NCBI GenBank assembly: GCA_021014945.1
Contig: MU266437.1
Location: 1-64,000, forward strand
Reading direction: 5' to 3'
DNA length: 64,000 nucleotides
DNA from: Leucogyrophana mollusca
Taxonomy: Eukaryota > Basidiomycota > Agaricomycetes > Boletales
Position 1 is the first letter of the stretch. Each line of letters starts with the position of its first letter. Shown one piece after another: positions 22,601 through 32,847 of this stretch. Both the position numbers and the translations under genes were made by a program. The notes under the pieces were generated by a model. The model searched no databases. It had not been told where the DNA came from and saw only the letters and a program-made list of their open reading frames with translations.

Positions 22601-23846
22601 ATGGAGGCTCCCAAGGATTGGAATGATCTTCTTCCATTCTATTCTGGATTTGTGAATGCTCACCAATCAGAAAATGTGATACCGACATCCCCGCCCGCGC
22701 CTACAGTCGAAACCACAGCTTCTCGGCCTCCTATTCCCCTAGTATGTTTCGCTTTTAATCTCATCCGAGCCAGCCTATATATGTTGCTTTGCAGATGTTT
22801 CGGTCATCTTCCTTTGGGTCGCCTGCAGCCTCGGGTGGTCATGAGACCACGTATTTAGTTTCAACGTCGTTTCCTCCCGGATCCCCCAATTCCCCTCATC
22901 GACCCGACCTGATACTTTTGTCTTCGGACTCGGTGTTTTTCTACGTTCACCGCTCAGCGTTGCAGGATGCATCAGCCCAAGCCTTCCGTATACCGTTCTC
23001 CTCTTTGCCGCAACCGTCAACCGGACCCACGGAGCCTTTGATCGCCATTTCAGAATCTTCGACGACCCTCACTATAGTCCTTCACACAATATACGGCCTG
23101 TCATCCTCTCGTTATTCACCTTCATTCGCCGCCCTATCTTCCGCTGTTGCATCTTTGGCTGCTAATGAGATCTCGGTCAAACAGTTCGTCACTCCTTCGA
23201 GTCCCCTCGGCTTCCATATTCTCGCCCACGCCCCCCTTCATCCACTGGAAGTCTACGCGCTTGCCGCGCATTACGATTTGCACGATCTTGCTGTTGCTTC
23301 GTCCTCGCATCTGTTGTCTTCCAATTTAGCTACTGTAACAGACGAAATGGCGGTGTGGATGGGTCCTAGGTACCTGCGGCGCCTATTCATATTGCATTTC
23401 GATCGCATAGAGGCCCTTAAGCGCCTCCTAATGCCGCCACCACACCCTCACCCACCCACGACGACTTGCACATCCGAAGATCAGAGCAGAGTGGTGAGAG
23501 CCTGGGCTCTGGCAATGGCGTACTTGATCTGGGATTCGAGAGTAGGTTCGCACTTCACAACTTCTGTATGTTGGAACCGAACCCGACGAGATTCAATCCT
23601 GCAGACCTATCCACAACCACCATCAAATCTGTCATTGGTCCGATAGGGGACCGACTACAGTGCTCGCTTTGTCGCGATACGCTCATGAGCAGAATGGAGT
23701 CGTTGGTCGTGCAGTGGACCAATGTTAGAGTGAGTCATTATCCGGTGACGAAGTTGCAGTTCCTGAGAAGTGACCCAGCGAACGATATAGACGAGCTGGG
23801 GACTGACAAGGGCGCAGATGGATTTGGAAGGCTGATATGGAATTAA
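22601..23846 (+). CDS. BTB/POZ domain protein, copy A
   Basis: Exons 22601-22741, 22795-23545 and 23605-23846 (377 aa). The first intron is a clean GTATGT…GCAG; the second uses a weaker GTTCGC donor but restores the frame used by the last exon. The BTB core begins RPDLILLSSDSVFFYVHRSA near residue 77 and continues through ISESSTTLTIVLHTIYGLSS, the usual Agaricomycete BTB layout. A helical C-terminal part follows (LHPLEVYALAAHYDLHDLA), then a short Cys motif (CSLCRDTLMSRM) that resembles the C-x2-C tail of such proteins. BTB domains mediate dimerisation or cullin-3 adaptor binding; which applies here is unknown. Its paralogue is copy B, 4.4 kb downstream. The C-terminus is shorter than B because a stop codon (TGGAATTAA) replaces the B sequence TGGAATCTA. 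Confidence 0.8.
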
Positions 23847-24644
23847 AAGACCATCAGGAGCCGCGTACTCGCAGCTATCAGCAATAAATCATAAATCTTG
23901 CATGAGCAGGGTATTTATGGACCAGACAACGTGCGGTGGTGTTTCAGCAATCGTCAGGACCTGATTTCTCTCAACGGACCCAGCAGACTCACGGCAAGGC
24001 AACGAGGTTGAGTTCGTCTACTAGTTCGAACCACCGGAGGCCCAGCGCTGATTGTCGGAGAGTACAACATGTACGCACCAGCCCTGCGAGTACTCCCGCC
24101 CCTGGTACAGCCGTAAGACATTCATAGTTCTGCGATAAGGAGAACTCTGCGCGTTGAGATGGCGTCGATTTCGGGTACTTAAGCTCAAAGCGAAGGGAGC
24201 CTGCTGGTCTCCCGTAGACGGACCATATAGAAGGAATACAGTCGTACCTTCGAAGCGATCAGTGTTTGCACTAGCCATACGACTTATGCATGAAGCCTCA
24301 TGCTCGAGAACGAGTGGTGAAGGTTTTGATACAAAGAGGGGAAACACAGGGCATCACTGAACCGAGGACAGGTGGATATTCATCACAAGGGTTTATATGT
24401 GCATTTTTCGAAAATGACAAGGGTGCTGTAATCCCCGGCAAAGTCTTGTAATGCAATACCCACCTGACTCTGAATCGTAAATGGGTATCTATCGTGACAA
24501 TACGTCGAACCGAGAGTGCTTTCATGTTGATGGAGGACTAGTTGCGAATATGGATCCGAACCAAATTTTTGAGGAATTCCAACGGGGATTGAGGCTGATT
24601 GAGGAGAGTAAGAGTGGGCGGATAAGTAGCTGATAAGTTCGACC
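23847..24644. repeat. 3' part of duplication unit A, non-coding
   Basis: This stretch matches the region after BTB copy B (28335-28980) but has no reading frame that both units keep open, so it looks non-coding. Confidence 0.5.
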
Positions 24645-25123
24645 AGCGACTCCGCTCCTCGTAATAAGGCATATTGTTATTCGGGTTCCTGGATGTACTG
24701 TCGCAAACGTCATAGAAATGTTCGAGCAAATGAGTGGACTTCAGCTGTGTCGGGGTTCTTACGTGCGCCCTGTTCAGATGGCACCTTCTATAACGGTTCC
24801 GGCGCTGGTAAGGAGATTTTACTTACACCATAGCCATCATCGCCCATTCCAGTTATCCGATGGAAGATGCGGCTTTGACCATGCCTGCTGACCAGCCCCG
24901 TAAAGGCTCAATAGTGCTGACTGGTCACTGCGCTCGCGATAAGGTGTAAGTAAGGGAGCAGGACCTTACATATATTGATGGAACTTCATAGAAGATACAG
25001 AAGTGACGTGCCCCAATGTGCTCCCCGCATGTGGGAGAGTTCGACAGATAGTGTAGGACGGAGATGATGGACATTGCACTGGTTTACACAAGTTTCAGCT
25101 TGAAGATACTAGCACCTAGCTAA

Positions 25124-26291
25124 CACAGCATAAACGCACGGAATACGACTGAGGGAAATCTTGAGGAATTGCTCAGAATTCCCGAAAATACCCTTAAAAT
25201 TCCCCGTAAACTTCACGAACAGGAAATCTTAGGGAATTTACAGATATTCCTGTCAATAAACTCAGAATATACCAAACAATTAACTGAGAATTCACCTGAA
25301 AATACCTGTTAGGATTGGCCCATTAATCTGCTGCTGCTCGTATCACATCGTCGTTCGCTCTCATTGATGTAGAGGTCATGGATAACATATAGTACATAGG
25401 CAATGACAAAATATTACAGCCGCCAGCTCAGAGTCCACACCATGGTATACTTATGGGCGCTGGGCGCTGGATCCCTTGATGCTGACATGATCCTGACACC
25501 TCGAGTATATTCCAGCCTGTGGAACTGCTCTCATCGCTGACGCGAGTCCATACAAGGTGATGTGATACAGATCTTGAGCATACGTGATCAGAATTATTGT
25601 ATTTGAGGGTATATGCGCAAGAAATGGCCTAGAGATGAGCGCAACGTCAACAAAGAGTGGTAAAGTACGGCCGCGAACCACACACCACGATAGAAAGCAC
25701 TCCTCGCGATAGCAGAATCAACGTTGGTCTGCCAAAACGTGTCATATCAGCAATATCACATATTTAAGCTGACAGCTCACCATCACGTATTTATTTGTGC
25801 GTCCGCCCGACGGAAATGCTGCTATTCAACTTCAGTGATTGTGTAGTAAGACAATAGTATATATATTGACTCACCTACCGTCTTGAAAATCCCTCGTATG
25901 CTGCAATGCCAATAAAGTCATTCAGAAATGAACATCAACTAATGGTGATCGAGGACAAATTATAAAAGTATAGGGCCCACCGATTGCTGTTGAGGGTGCT
26001 CAGGACAATGAGAGCGGAGCGTTATAGACGCTCAGGGCGAGGAGAATGTTGATGTTTGGATCAAGTTTGGACTAGAAGTGGTTGTGGTCAAAGGGACTTA
26101 GACTATTTCAACGACGTGCCGACGTCATGCTTTTGCAGAGCTTTTCACGACGGAAAATTCCATTATATTGACAAATAATCTGACAATTTACAAACAGGAA
26201 TTCAGAGTCGAGTGTATTGTCGGGAAATGTTTGTGTATTCTGTGAATTCATAGCAATATTCCGCAGAAGAAATCCACGCGTTTATGCTGTG
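25124..26291. mobile_element. Non-autonomous DNA transposon, CACTA-like ends
   Basis: A 1168-bp element with perfect 14-bp terminal inverted repeats, CACAGCATAAACGC at 25124-25137 and its complement at 26278-26291. Direct TAA triplets at 25121-25123 and 26292-26294 look like a 3-bp target-site duplication. CACAG ends plus a 3-bp duplication fit the CACTA (EnSpm) superfamily; a PIF-Harbinger origin (TWA duplication) is the alternative. Sub-terminal regions repeat short words (AACAGGAA, CCTGT, GAATTC), as in CACTA elements. No transposase frame is present (nothing above about 80 codons), so it would need a helper. The homologous region of unit A lacks it. Confidence 0.75.
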
Positions 26292-26936
26292 TAAGACCGG
26301 TAAGCGTTCAACGAGGAGCTTTTTGAGCAGCCCGTTTGGTATAGTTTAAGCAATTTACCTATTTTAGTATGTTTCGCAGGTCTGGGGTCGTCCGCCATCA
26401 CAGCGTCGTATTGGATGGCCGTAAAGCTGGAGAGTAAGCTGTCGCGCTTAGTGAGTGTTCAGATGGTAGCCTGAAAGCGCCCTTTGATACAACAACCACC
26501 GGTCTGCTAACTTACGGCTAGTGGAGTGACTTGGCTTGGGGCTTAGACCCAAGTCCAAGTCTGTTGTTTAACCCGTCATTGGGGCGCCAAAGATCGCCTG
26601 TAAGTATCAAGCGTCAAGTCCTCACAAACCCGATGCAAATCCACAGGAAGACCTTCATCCATGGTTGACGAGCTCGCAAAACATTCCAACGCGTTCGCCT
26701 TGAATCAGTTGTTCCGCCGGTTTACTCGCCTATGTCGTGTTCACTGGAGTCGCAAGCTAAGGGGCATGGAGATATCCAATTCCAATTGCTCTCTGCACGG
26801 CATAAGGTTCGGTCGCACGATACTCAGGCGCCAGCGGTTGGGCAACCATATCCTTCCTTGAATGCCTCGTGCAAACCCCGGGGAAAGCACTCAAACTGGG
26901 AGCATCTTATATCAATGGACAGTGACGTCATGAAAG

Positions 26937-26944
26937 CATATAAA
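26937..26944 (+). promoter_or_regulatory. TATA box of BTB gene B
   Basis: GCATATAAAG lies about 105 bases upstream of the ATG at 27046, in the same context as in unit A. Confidence 0.5.
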
Positions 26945-27045
26945 GCAGGGATCTCACTTCAATAAATTCGGTGGGTAGAGCTCGACGAACGACCCACTTA
27001 GACCCACAGCGCATCCAGTGCTTAGACCATACCCGCGCTCCCATC

Positions 27046-28334
27046 ATGGAGACTTTCAATGAATGGACCGATCTTCTTCCGTTCTACTCTGGATTTGTGA
27101 GCGCTCACCAATCAGAAGATGCGATACCGACATCCCCGCCCTCCCCCGCAGCCTCTCAGTCACCTATTCCCCCAGTATGTTTCGCTTTTAAATCTCGGCC
27201 GAGCCAACCTACCTATGCTTCTTTGCAGATGTTTCGCTCATCTTCCTTTGAGTCGTCCGCAGCCTCAAGTAGCCACAAGGCCACGTATTTAGTTTCAACG
27301 TCGTTTCCTCCCGGATCCCCCAATTTCCTCCATCAACCCGACCTGATACTTGTGTCGTCGGACTCGGTGTTTTTCCACATTCACCGCTCTGCGTTGCAGG
27401 ATGCATCAGCCCAAGCCTTCCACATATCGTTTCATTCTTTACCGCGATTGTCAGTCGGATCCATGGAGCCTGTGATCGCCATTTCAGAATCTTCGACAAC
27501 CCTCACTATAGTCCTTCACACAATATACGGCATGTCCTCATCCCGTTATTCACCTTCATTCGCCGCCCTATCCTCCGCTGTCGCATCTTTGGCTGCTAAT
27601 GAGATCTCCGTCAAACAGTTCGTCACTCCTTCGAGTCCCCTCGGCTTCCATATTCTCGCCCACGCCCCCCTTCATCCACTGGAAGTCTACGCGCTTGCCG
27701 CGCATTACGATTTGCACGATCTTGCTGTTGCTTCGTCCTCGCATCTGTTGTCTTCCAATTTAGCTACTGTAACAGACGAAATGGCGGTGTGGATGGGTCC
27801 TAGGTACCTGCGGCGCCTATTTCTATTGCATTTCGATCGCATAGTGGCCCTTAAGAACCTCCTGATGCCGCCGCCATACCCTCACCCAGCCACGACGACT
27901 TGCACATCCGAAGATCAGAGCAAGGTGATGAGAGCCTGGGCGCTGGCGACGGCATACCTGATCTGGGATTCGAGAGTAGGTTCGCACTTCACAATTTCTG
28001 TATGTTGGGATCGAATCTGACGAGATTCAATCCTCCAGATCTATCCACAACCACCATCAAATCTGTCATTGGTCCGATAGAAGGTCAACTACAGTGTTCG
28101 CTTTGTCGCGATGCACTCATGAGCAGAATGAAATCGGTGGTCGTGCAGTGGACCAATGTCAGAGTGAGTCATTGTACAGTGATGAAGCTGCAGTTCCTGA
28201 GAAATGATCTAGCGAACGATATACTAGTCGACGAGCTGGGGACTGTCACGGGCGTAGATGGATTTGGAAGGCTGATATGGAATCTAAAGACCGTCAGGAG
28301 CAGCGTACTCGCAGCTATCAGCGATAAATCATAA
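27046..28334 (+). CDS. BTB/POZ domain protein, copy B
   Basis: Exons 27046-27174, 27229-27979 and 28039-28334 (391 aa). In this copy the first intron contains no stop, but the GTATGT and TTTGCAG signals and the match to copy A support splicing. The BTB core is QPDLILVSSDSVFFHIHRSA through ISESSTTLTIVLHTIYGMSS, then a helical part identical in protein to copy A from SSRYSPSF to MGPRYLRRLF. The C-terminal CSLCRDALMSRM motif is kept, and the protein runs to LAAISDKS. Divergence from A is uneven along the gene: a block of about 210 bases shows no difference at all, while flanks differ by several percent. That pattern fits gene conversion. Role unknown beyond protein interaction by the BTB fold. 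Confidence 0.8.
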
Positions 28335-29169
28335 ATTTCGCATGAGCAGGAGAATCCTGGATCAGCAACGCACCGTGCGGTAGTGTTTCAGCGAATCGCA
28401 ATCGTCGGGACTTGGTTTTTTTTTTTTCAGCGGACCCGGCAAACTTACGGCCAGGCAACGAGGCTGAGTTCGTCTAGTTCAGATTAAAAGAGGCCCAGAG
28501 CTGATTGTCGGACAGTGCAGCATGTACAGACAGCCTGGCGAGCCCTCTCGCCTCTCTGGTACAGTCGTAACACATCCCGCAGTTCTGCAACAAGGAGAAC
28601 TCTGTGCATCGAGACGGCGTCGAATCAGGGTAAAGCTCAAAGCGAAGGGAGTTTGCTAGTCTCCCGTAGACAGACCATATAGAAGGAAGACGATCGTACC
28701 TTCGGGGCGATCGATGTCCGCACTTGCAATATGACTTGTGCATGAAGTCTCATGCTCGAGAACGATGGTGAAGGTCTTGATAAGGTCAGGGAAACAGGCA
28801 TCTACCATGACGATATACGATCCCCGAGAGTGCCCCAGCAGCCCGACAATACATCGAACCGAGAGTGCTTCGGTGTCGATGGAGGACTAGTTACGAATAA
28901 TAATATGGATCCGAACCAAACTTTTGAGGAATTCCAACGGGGATTGAGGAGAGGAAGATTGAGCGGATAACTGATATTGGGAAATAAATAAATAAATAAT
29001 CACTTGGCAACACGGGGCGGTTAATTATAGCAACGTCTTTGCTTGACAGAATTTCGACACGTCGACTTTCAGTTTCAGTTTCCAGTGTTTCCTGGTCTCA
29101 TCCATATTCTCGACTGTCAATACGTTGAATTAACAGTACCGAGACACGACCCATTTCTTCACAGCAGCC
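28335..29169. other. End of unit B and STT3 upstream region
   Basis: Up to about 28980 this is unit B sequence, including a run of twelve T at 28416-28427. An (AAAT)n microsatellite follows at 28982-29000. The last 170 bases should hold the STT3 promoter; a pyrimidine-rich stretch ends at CACAGCAGCC just before its ATG. Confidence 0.5.
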
Positions 29170-32113
29170 ATGACGGCGGCTTATCCACTCCCTTCAAATC
29201 TCTCTCCAACAACGGTCACCAATACCGCCTCACTTCTCCGCATTGTTGCTCTGGGATTGATTTCTGCTGCTGCAATCGCTTCTCGTCTTTTTGCTGTCAT
29301 CAATTTTGAGAGTATCATCCACGAATTGTGCGTACTACTTACATATCACCAAGCAGGGTTGTTATACTCACGCCTGTTTGACTCTGTAGCGATCCATGGT
29401 TCAATTAGTGCGTACATGAACGGACAACTATTGTGCAAGGCTGTTAATCTGTTTCTCCCCAGCCGCGCTACCAGAGTACTGGCTTCAAAAGGATTCTATG
29501 TTTGTGAAATCACATCCTAGTTCTATCATGACTGACCCAACTTTAGGAATTCTGGAATTGGTTTGACCCCACGGCATGGTACCCCCTCGGACGCGTCGTC
29601 GGCGGTACTATCTACCCCGGTCTTATGGCAACAAGCGGTGTTATCTACAACTTTCTCCATGCCTTGAACTTGCCTGTAGACATACGCAACATCTGTGTGC
29701 TCCTGGCCCCTGGGTTTAGCGCCCTCACAGCCTGGGCGACATACATGTAGGTGCAACCTGGTCCCAACGCAATCGACTCTCAATGCATTTGTAATTTTAG
29801 GTTCACCAAGGAAATGAAAGATGAGAGCGCTGGCCTCCTCGCCGCTGCTTTCATCGGTATTGTCCCCGGTTACATCTCTCGGTCTGTTGCCGGCTCCTAC
29901 GACAACGAGGCCATCGCTATATTCCTCTTGATGTTTACTTTCTTCACGTGGATCAAAGCTCTCAAGCAGGGAAGCGCTTTCTTCGGAACTATCGCTGCTG
30001 TGTTTTACTTCTACATGGTTGCCGCCTGGGGTCAGTTTGCACTATATTGTTCTCGCTCAATGCTCATAGGCGCATATATGCAGGTGGATACGTGTTCATT
30101 ACTAACATGATTCCTCTCCACGCGTTGGTTCTTCTGCTTATGGGACGATTTACAAGCCGCCTATACGTAGCCTATTCATCCTGGTATGCAATCGGTACCT
30201 TGGCCAGCATGCAGGTTCCATTTGTCGGATTCCAACCAGTCCGAACCAGTGAACACATGGCTGCCCTAGGTTCGTATGCCAACTCCTGGTGCGACTGTTG
30301 CCACTAATCGGTTCATGTCAGGGGTGTTTGGACTCCTGCAAATTGTTGCTTTTGGTCAACTCGTTCGCGCACACGTCTCCTCCAAACAGTTCCAAAACCT
30401 TCTTCTGGCCGCTGTCATTAGTGCAGGCGTTGTCGGTGCTCTTGGTATCGTCGGGCTTACTTACAAAGGTTGGATTGCTCCCTGGACCGGACGCTTCTAC
30501 TCCCTGTGGGATACAGGATACGCCAAGAAGTATGTGAAGTCCCTTGTATCAGCTTCGCAGCTTTCTGACCGATTTTCAGGTACATTCCCATCATTGCCTC
30601 CGTGTCCGAACATCAGCCCACCGCCTGGCCCTCGTTCTTCATGGACCTCCACTTCCTGATCTTCCTTTTCCCTGCTGGTGTCGTTCTTTGCTTCCGGGAG
30701 CTCAGGGACGAGCACCTGTTCGTCATAATATACGGCGTCATGGCTAGCTACTTCGCTGGAGTCATGGTTCGGCTTATGCTCACGCTTACGCCCGTCGTGT
30801 GTGTCTCAGCTGCCGTTGCATTGTCCACGCTTCTCGACACTTACCTTGACCCCACCGAGCCGGATGCCCCCGCAAAAGAGAATGAAACTGCCACACCAAC
30901 TCCATCTTCAAACGGTACTTCTGCGCCCGTCTCAGCCAAGAAAGTCAAGAAGAACAAGGAACAGGAGGCTGCCCCTCCTGCCGGCGGTGCTCTCGGTGAT
31001 CTCGTCTCTGGAGTCGCATCTGCGGCAGTTGCTGCCAAAAAGGGCGACAAGGCTGCAGCGCGTGGCGTCTTTGGGTTGGACACGCGCTTCGCTGTGCTGT
31101 TGAACGCAGTTGGGTTGTTATTGTTCTTCGTCGTGCATTGCACATGGGTCACCTCAAACGCGTACTCCTCGCCCTCTGTTGTGCTCGCGTCTCAGGGCCC
31201 TGACGGAAGCCAGAACTTGATCGACGACTTCAGAGAAGCGTATTACTGGTTGAGGCAAAACACGCCCGAGACAGCCGTTGTCATGAGCTGGTGGGATTAT
31301 GGGTATCAGATCGCTGGTATGGCCGATAGGCCAACGCTAGTTGACAACAACACTTGGAACAACAGTAAGTCGTCCGAGCTGTTTTGTGCCGCGGCAGGGA
31401 GCTCAATTGTGGCCACAGCGCACATCGCTACTGTCGGCAAAGCCATGTCAAGCAGCGAAGAAGTCGCCTACCCCATCCTGAGGAAGCATGACGTCGACTA
31501 CGTGTTGATTATCTTTGGCGGACTTATCGGCTACTCTGGCGACGATATCAACAAGTTCCTCTGGATGGTGCGCATCGCACAAGGGGTGTGGCCTGATGAA
31601 ATCCAGGAGCCGGATTACTTCAACCAAGGCCAATACAGGGTTGACGACGAGGCGTCTCCTGCAATGAAAAACAGCCTGATGTACAAGATGTCGTACTATC
31701 GGTAAGTGATGGTGTCTTGCGGTTTTCGTTGCGCTCAAGCGAGGTGTCCTTATCCGCGCAGTTTCTCGGAGCTATTCGGTGGCCAACAAGCCGTTGATCG
31801 TGTCCGTGGACAACATGTTCCGATGGTGGGCCCTACACTGGATGTTCTCGGTACGTGGTCGTTCCTGCGCCGAGGTGACTCCATTCTGACCACTCTTTAT
31901 CCAGAGGAGGCATTCACCTCAGAAAACTGGATAGTAAGCCCATTACTCATGAACTCATGAAATGCTTACCTAATGCCTTGCTCTTAGGTTCGTATCTATC
32001 AAGTCAAGAAGGAAGATGTGCTGGGACGTGACCTCAAAAGTGCGAATGCATTTGCACAAGGCAAAAAGCGCAAGCGCTCGAAGCCTGTTTCGAGACGGAA
32101 GGCCCTCGTTTAA
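29170..32113 (+). CDS. STT3: Oligosaccharyltransferase catalytic subunit STT3
   Basis: Multi-exon gene; I can place 11 exons by conserved sequence and matching phases. STT3 transfers the glycan from lipid-linked oligosaccharide to Asn in the ER lumen. N-terminal membrane part: [20 protein letters not shown], then FDPWFNYRATRVL and [20 protein letters not shown], and the [19 protein letters not shown] loop with catalytic acidic residues. Lumenal part: the WWDYG signature at 31289-31303 ([20 protein letters not shown]), then [20 protein letters not shown] and the DK-type motif region around [17 protein letters not shown] charged Lys/Ala-rich insert (about 30840-31070) lies between membrane spans. 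The C-terminus is basic ([13 protein letters not shown]) and cytosolic in known STT3. Last exons: ...31706-type [22 protein letters not shown] and [12 protein letters not shown] broken copy of the last exons occurs at 39061. Confidence 0.97.
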
Positions 32114-32847
32114 GCGTGTATAATTCCCAATCACATATTTACTTTTGCCACAGCACGAAAACATCAGAATGCAGAGCCTTCACACACTTCTCATCACGGC
32201 GTGATTGGTGAGGCCCGTTGGGCCAAGAATACTACAGCCCCCAAAACACCATCAGCATGATGGCTTTACATAAATTAGCAGAGTTTGACCCGGCTTCAGC
32301 GGCTCCGTCGATCGGTACCCCGACTCGTTACAAGTTGCTTGGGGTAGGCAAACCGATTTCAATCCTAGATCGAGTGGTGCTGAGTGCGGGGACTTCAGCC
32401 TTTTCGTGTTCATTATCGTACTGGCTCAACAGCCAGAGAGACATCTCAGCGCGAAAGGACTGTAAGTTCTTTTCGAGCTCGTTTGGAGTATAATCTTGTG
32501 CTTATACGAATTAACCCGTGGTGGGTCTCAGGACGAGATCCCTGTTATCGGGAACTTAGTGGCTTTTTAGGCATGTCTTCCCCCCCTCTTTGCGCATCCA
32601 GTTACGACATTTCTCCGCAGGAGTACTCTGTCGATGTACATACTGGCGCAAAACATTGACATACCTAGTAAGTACACTACAACCCTTAAGGTGGCATCGT
32701 CGTTATCATGAGATGACTCGCTGAATTTGTTGCTCCATGGAGAGAGTATGGGACCTAGATAACTGCCATCTTCATCTTCTTTTGAACAAGAACAGGGAGT
32801 TTCCAGATAACCTGACCCTCGATTGTGTCTTTTCTCCCCTTCTCACT
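32114..32847. repeat. Intergenic repeat R1 (upstream of P450-1)
   Basis: STT3 3' flank plus P450-1 promoter. The same sequence recurs, diverged, at about 35120-35855 and 39270-40003, each time ending at a P450 start codon. Shared words include CAGAATGCAGAGCCTTCAC (R1, R3) and CTACAAGTTGCTTGTGGTAGG (R2, R3 with one change). At the TATA position R1 reads CCTAGATAACTGCC. Confidence 0.75.

Larger units (their letters stand above)
20530..24635 (+). repeat. Tandem duplication, unit A
   Basis: Unit A matches unit B (24645-28980) in order and orientation. Shared landmarks: GTACTGTCGCAAACGTCATA at about 20583 and 24694, GTGGACTTCAGCTGTGTC at 20662 and 24734, ACCGGTCTGCTAACTT near 21100 and 26500, the BTB gene, and GGATCCGAACCAAA near 24551 and 28905. 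Unit A has about 0.9 kb (21480-22390) that unit B lacks. Confidence 0.85.
24645..28980 (+). repeat. Tandem duplication, unit B
   Basis: Second unit of the direct repeat described for 20530-24635. It lacks the 0.9 kb present only in A and instead carries about 1.36 kb of extra sequence between the landmarks at 25100 and 26464, most of which is the inverted-repeat element at 25124-26291. Confidence 0.85.

Noticed and set aside
24000..24060. GTTCGAACC resembling a tRNA T-loop
   Set aside because: No acceptor stem, D-arm or anticodon arm can be built around it; no tRNA genes were recognised anywhere in the window.
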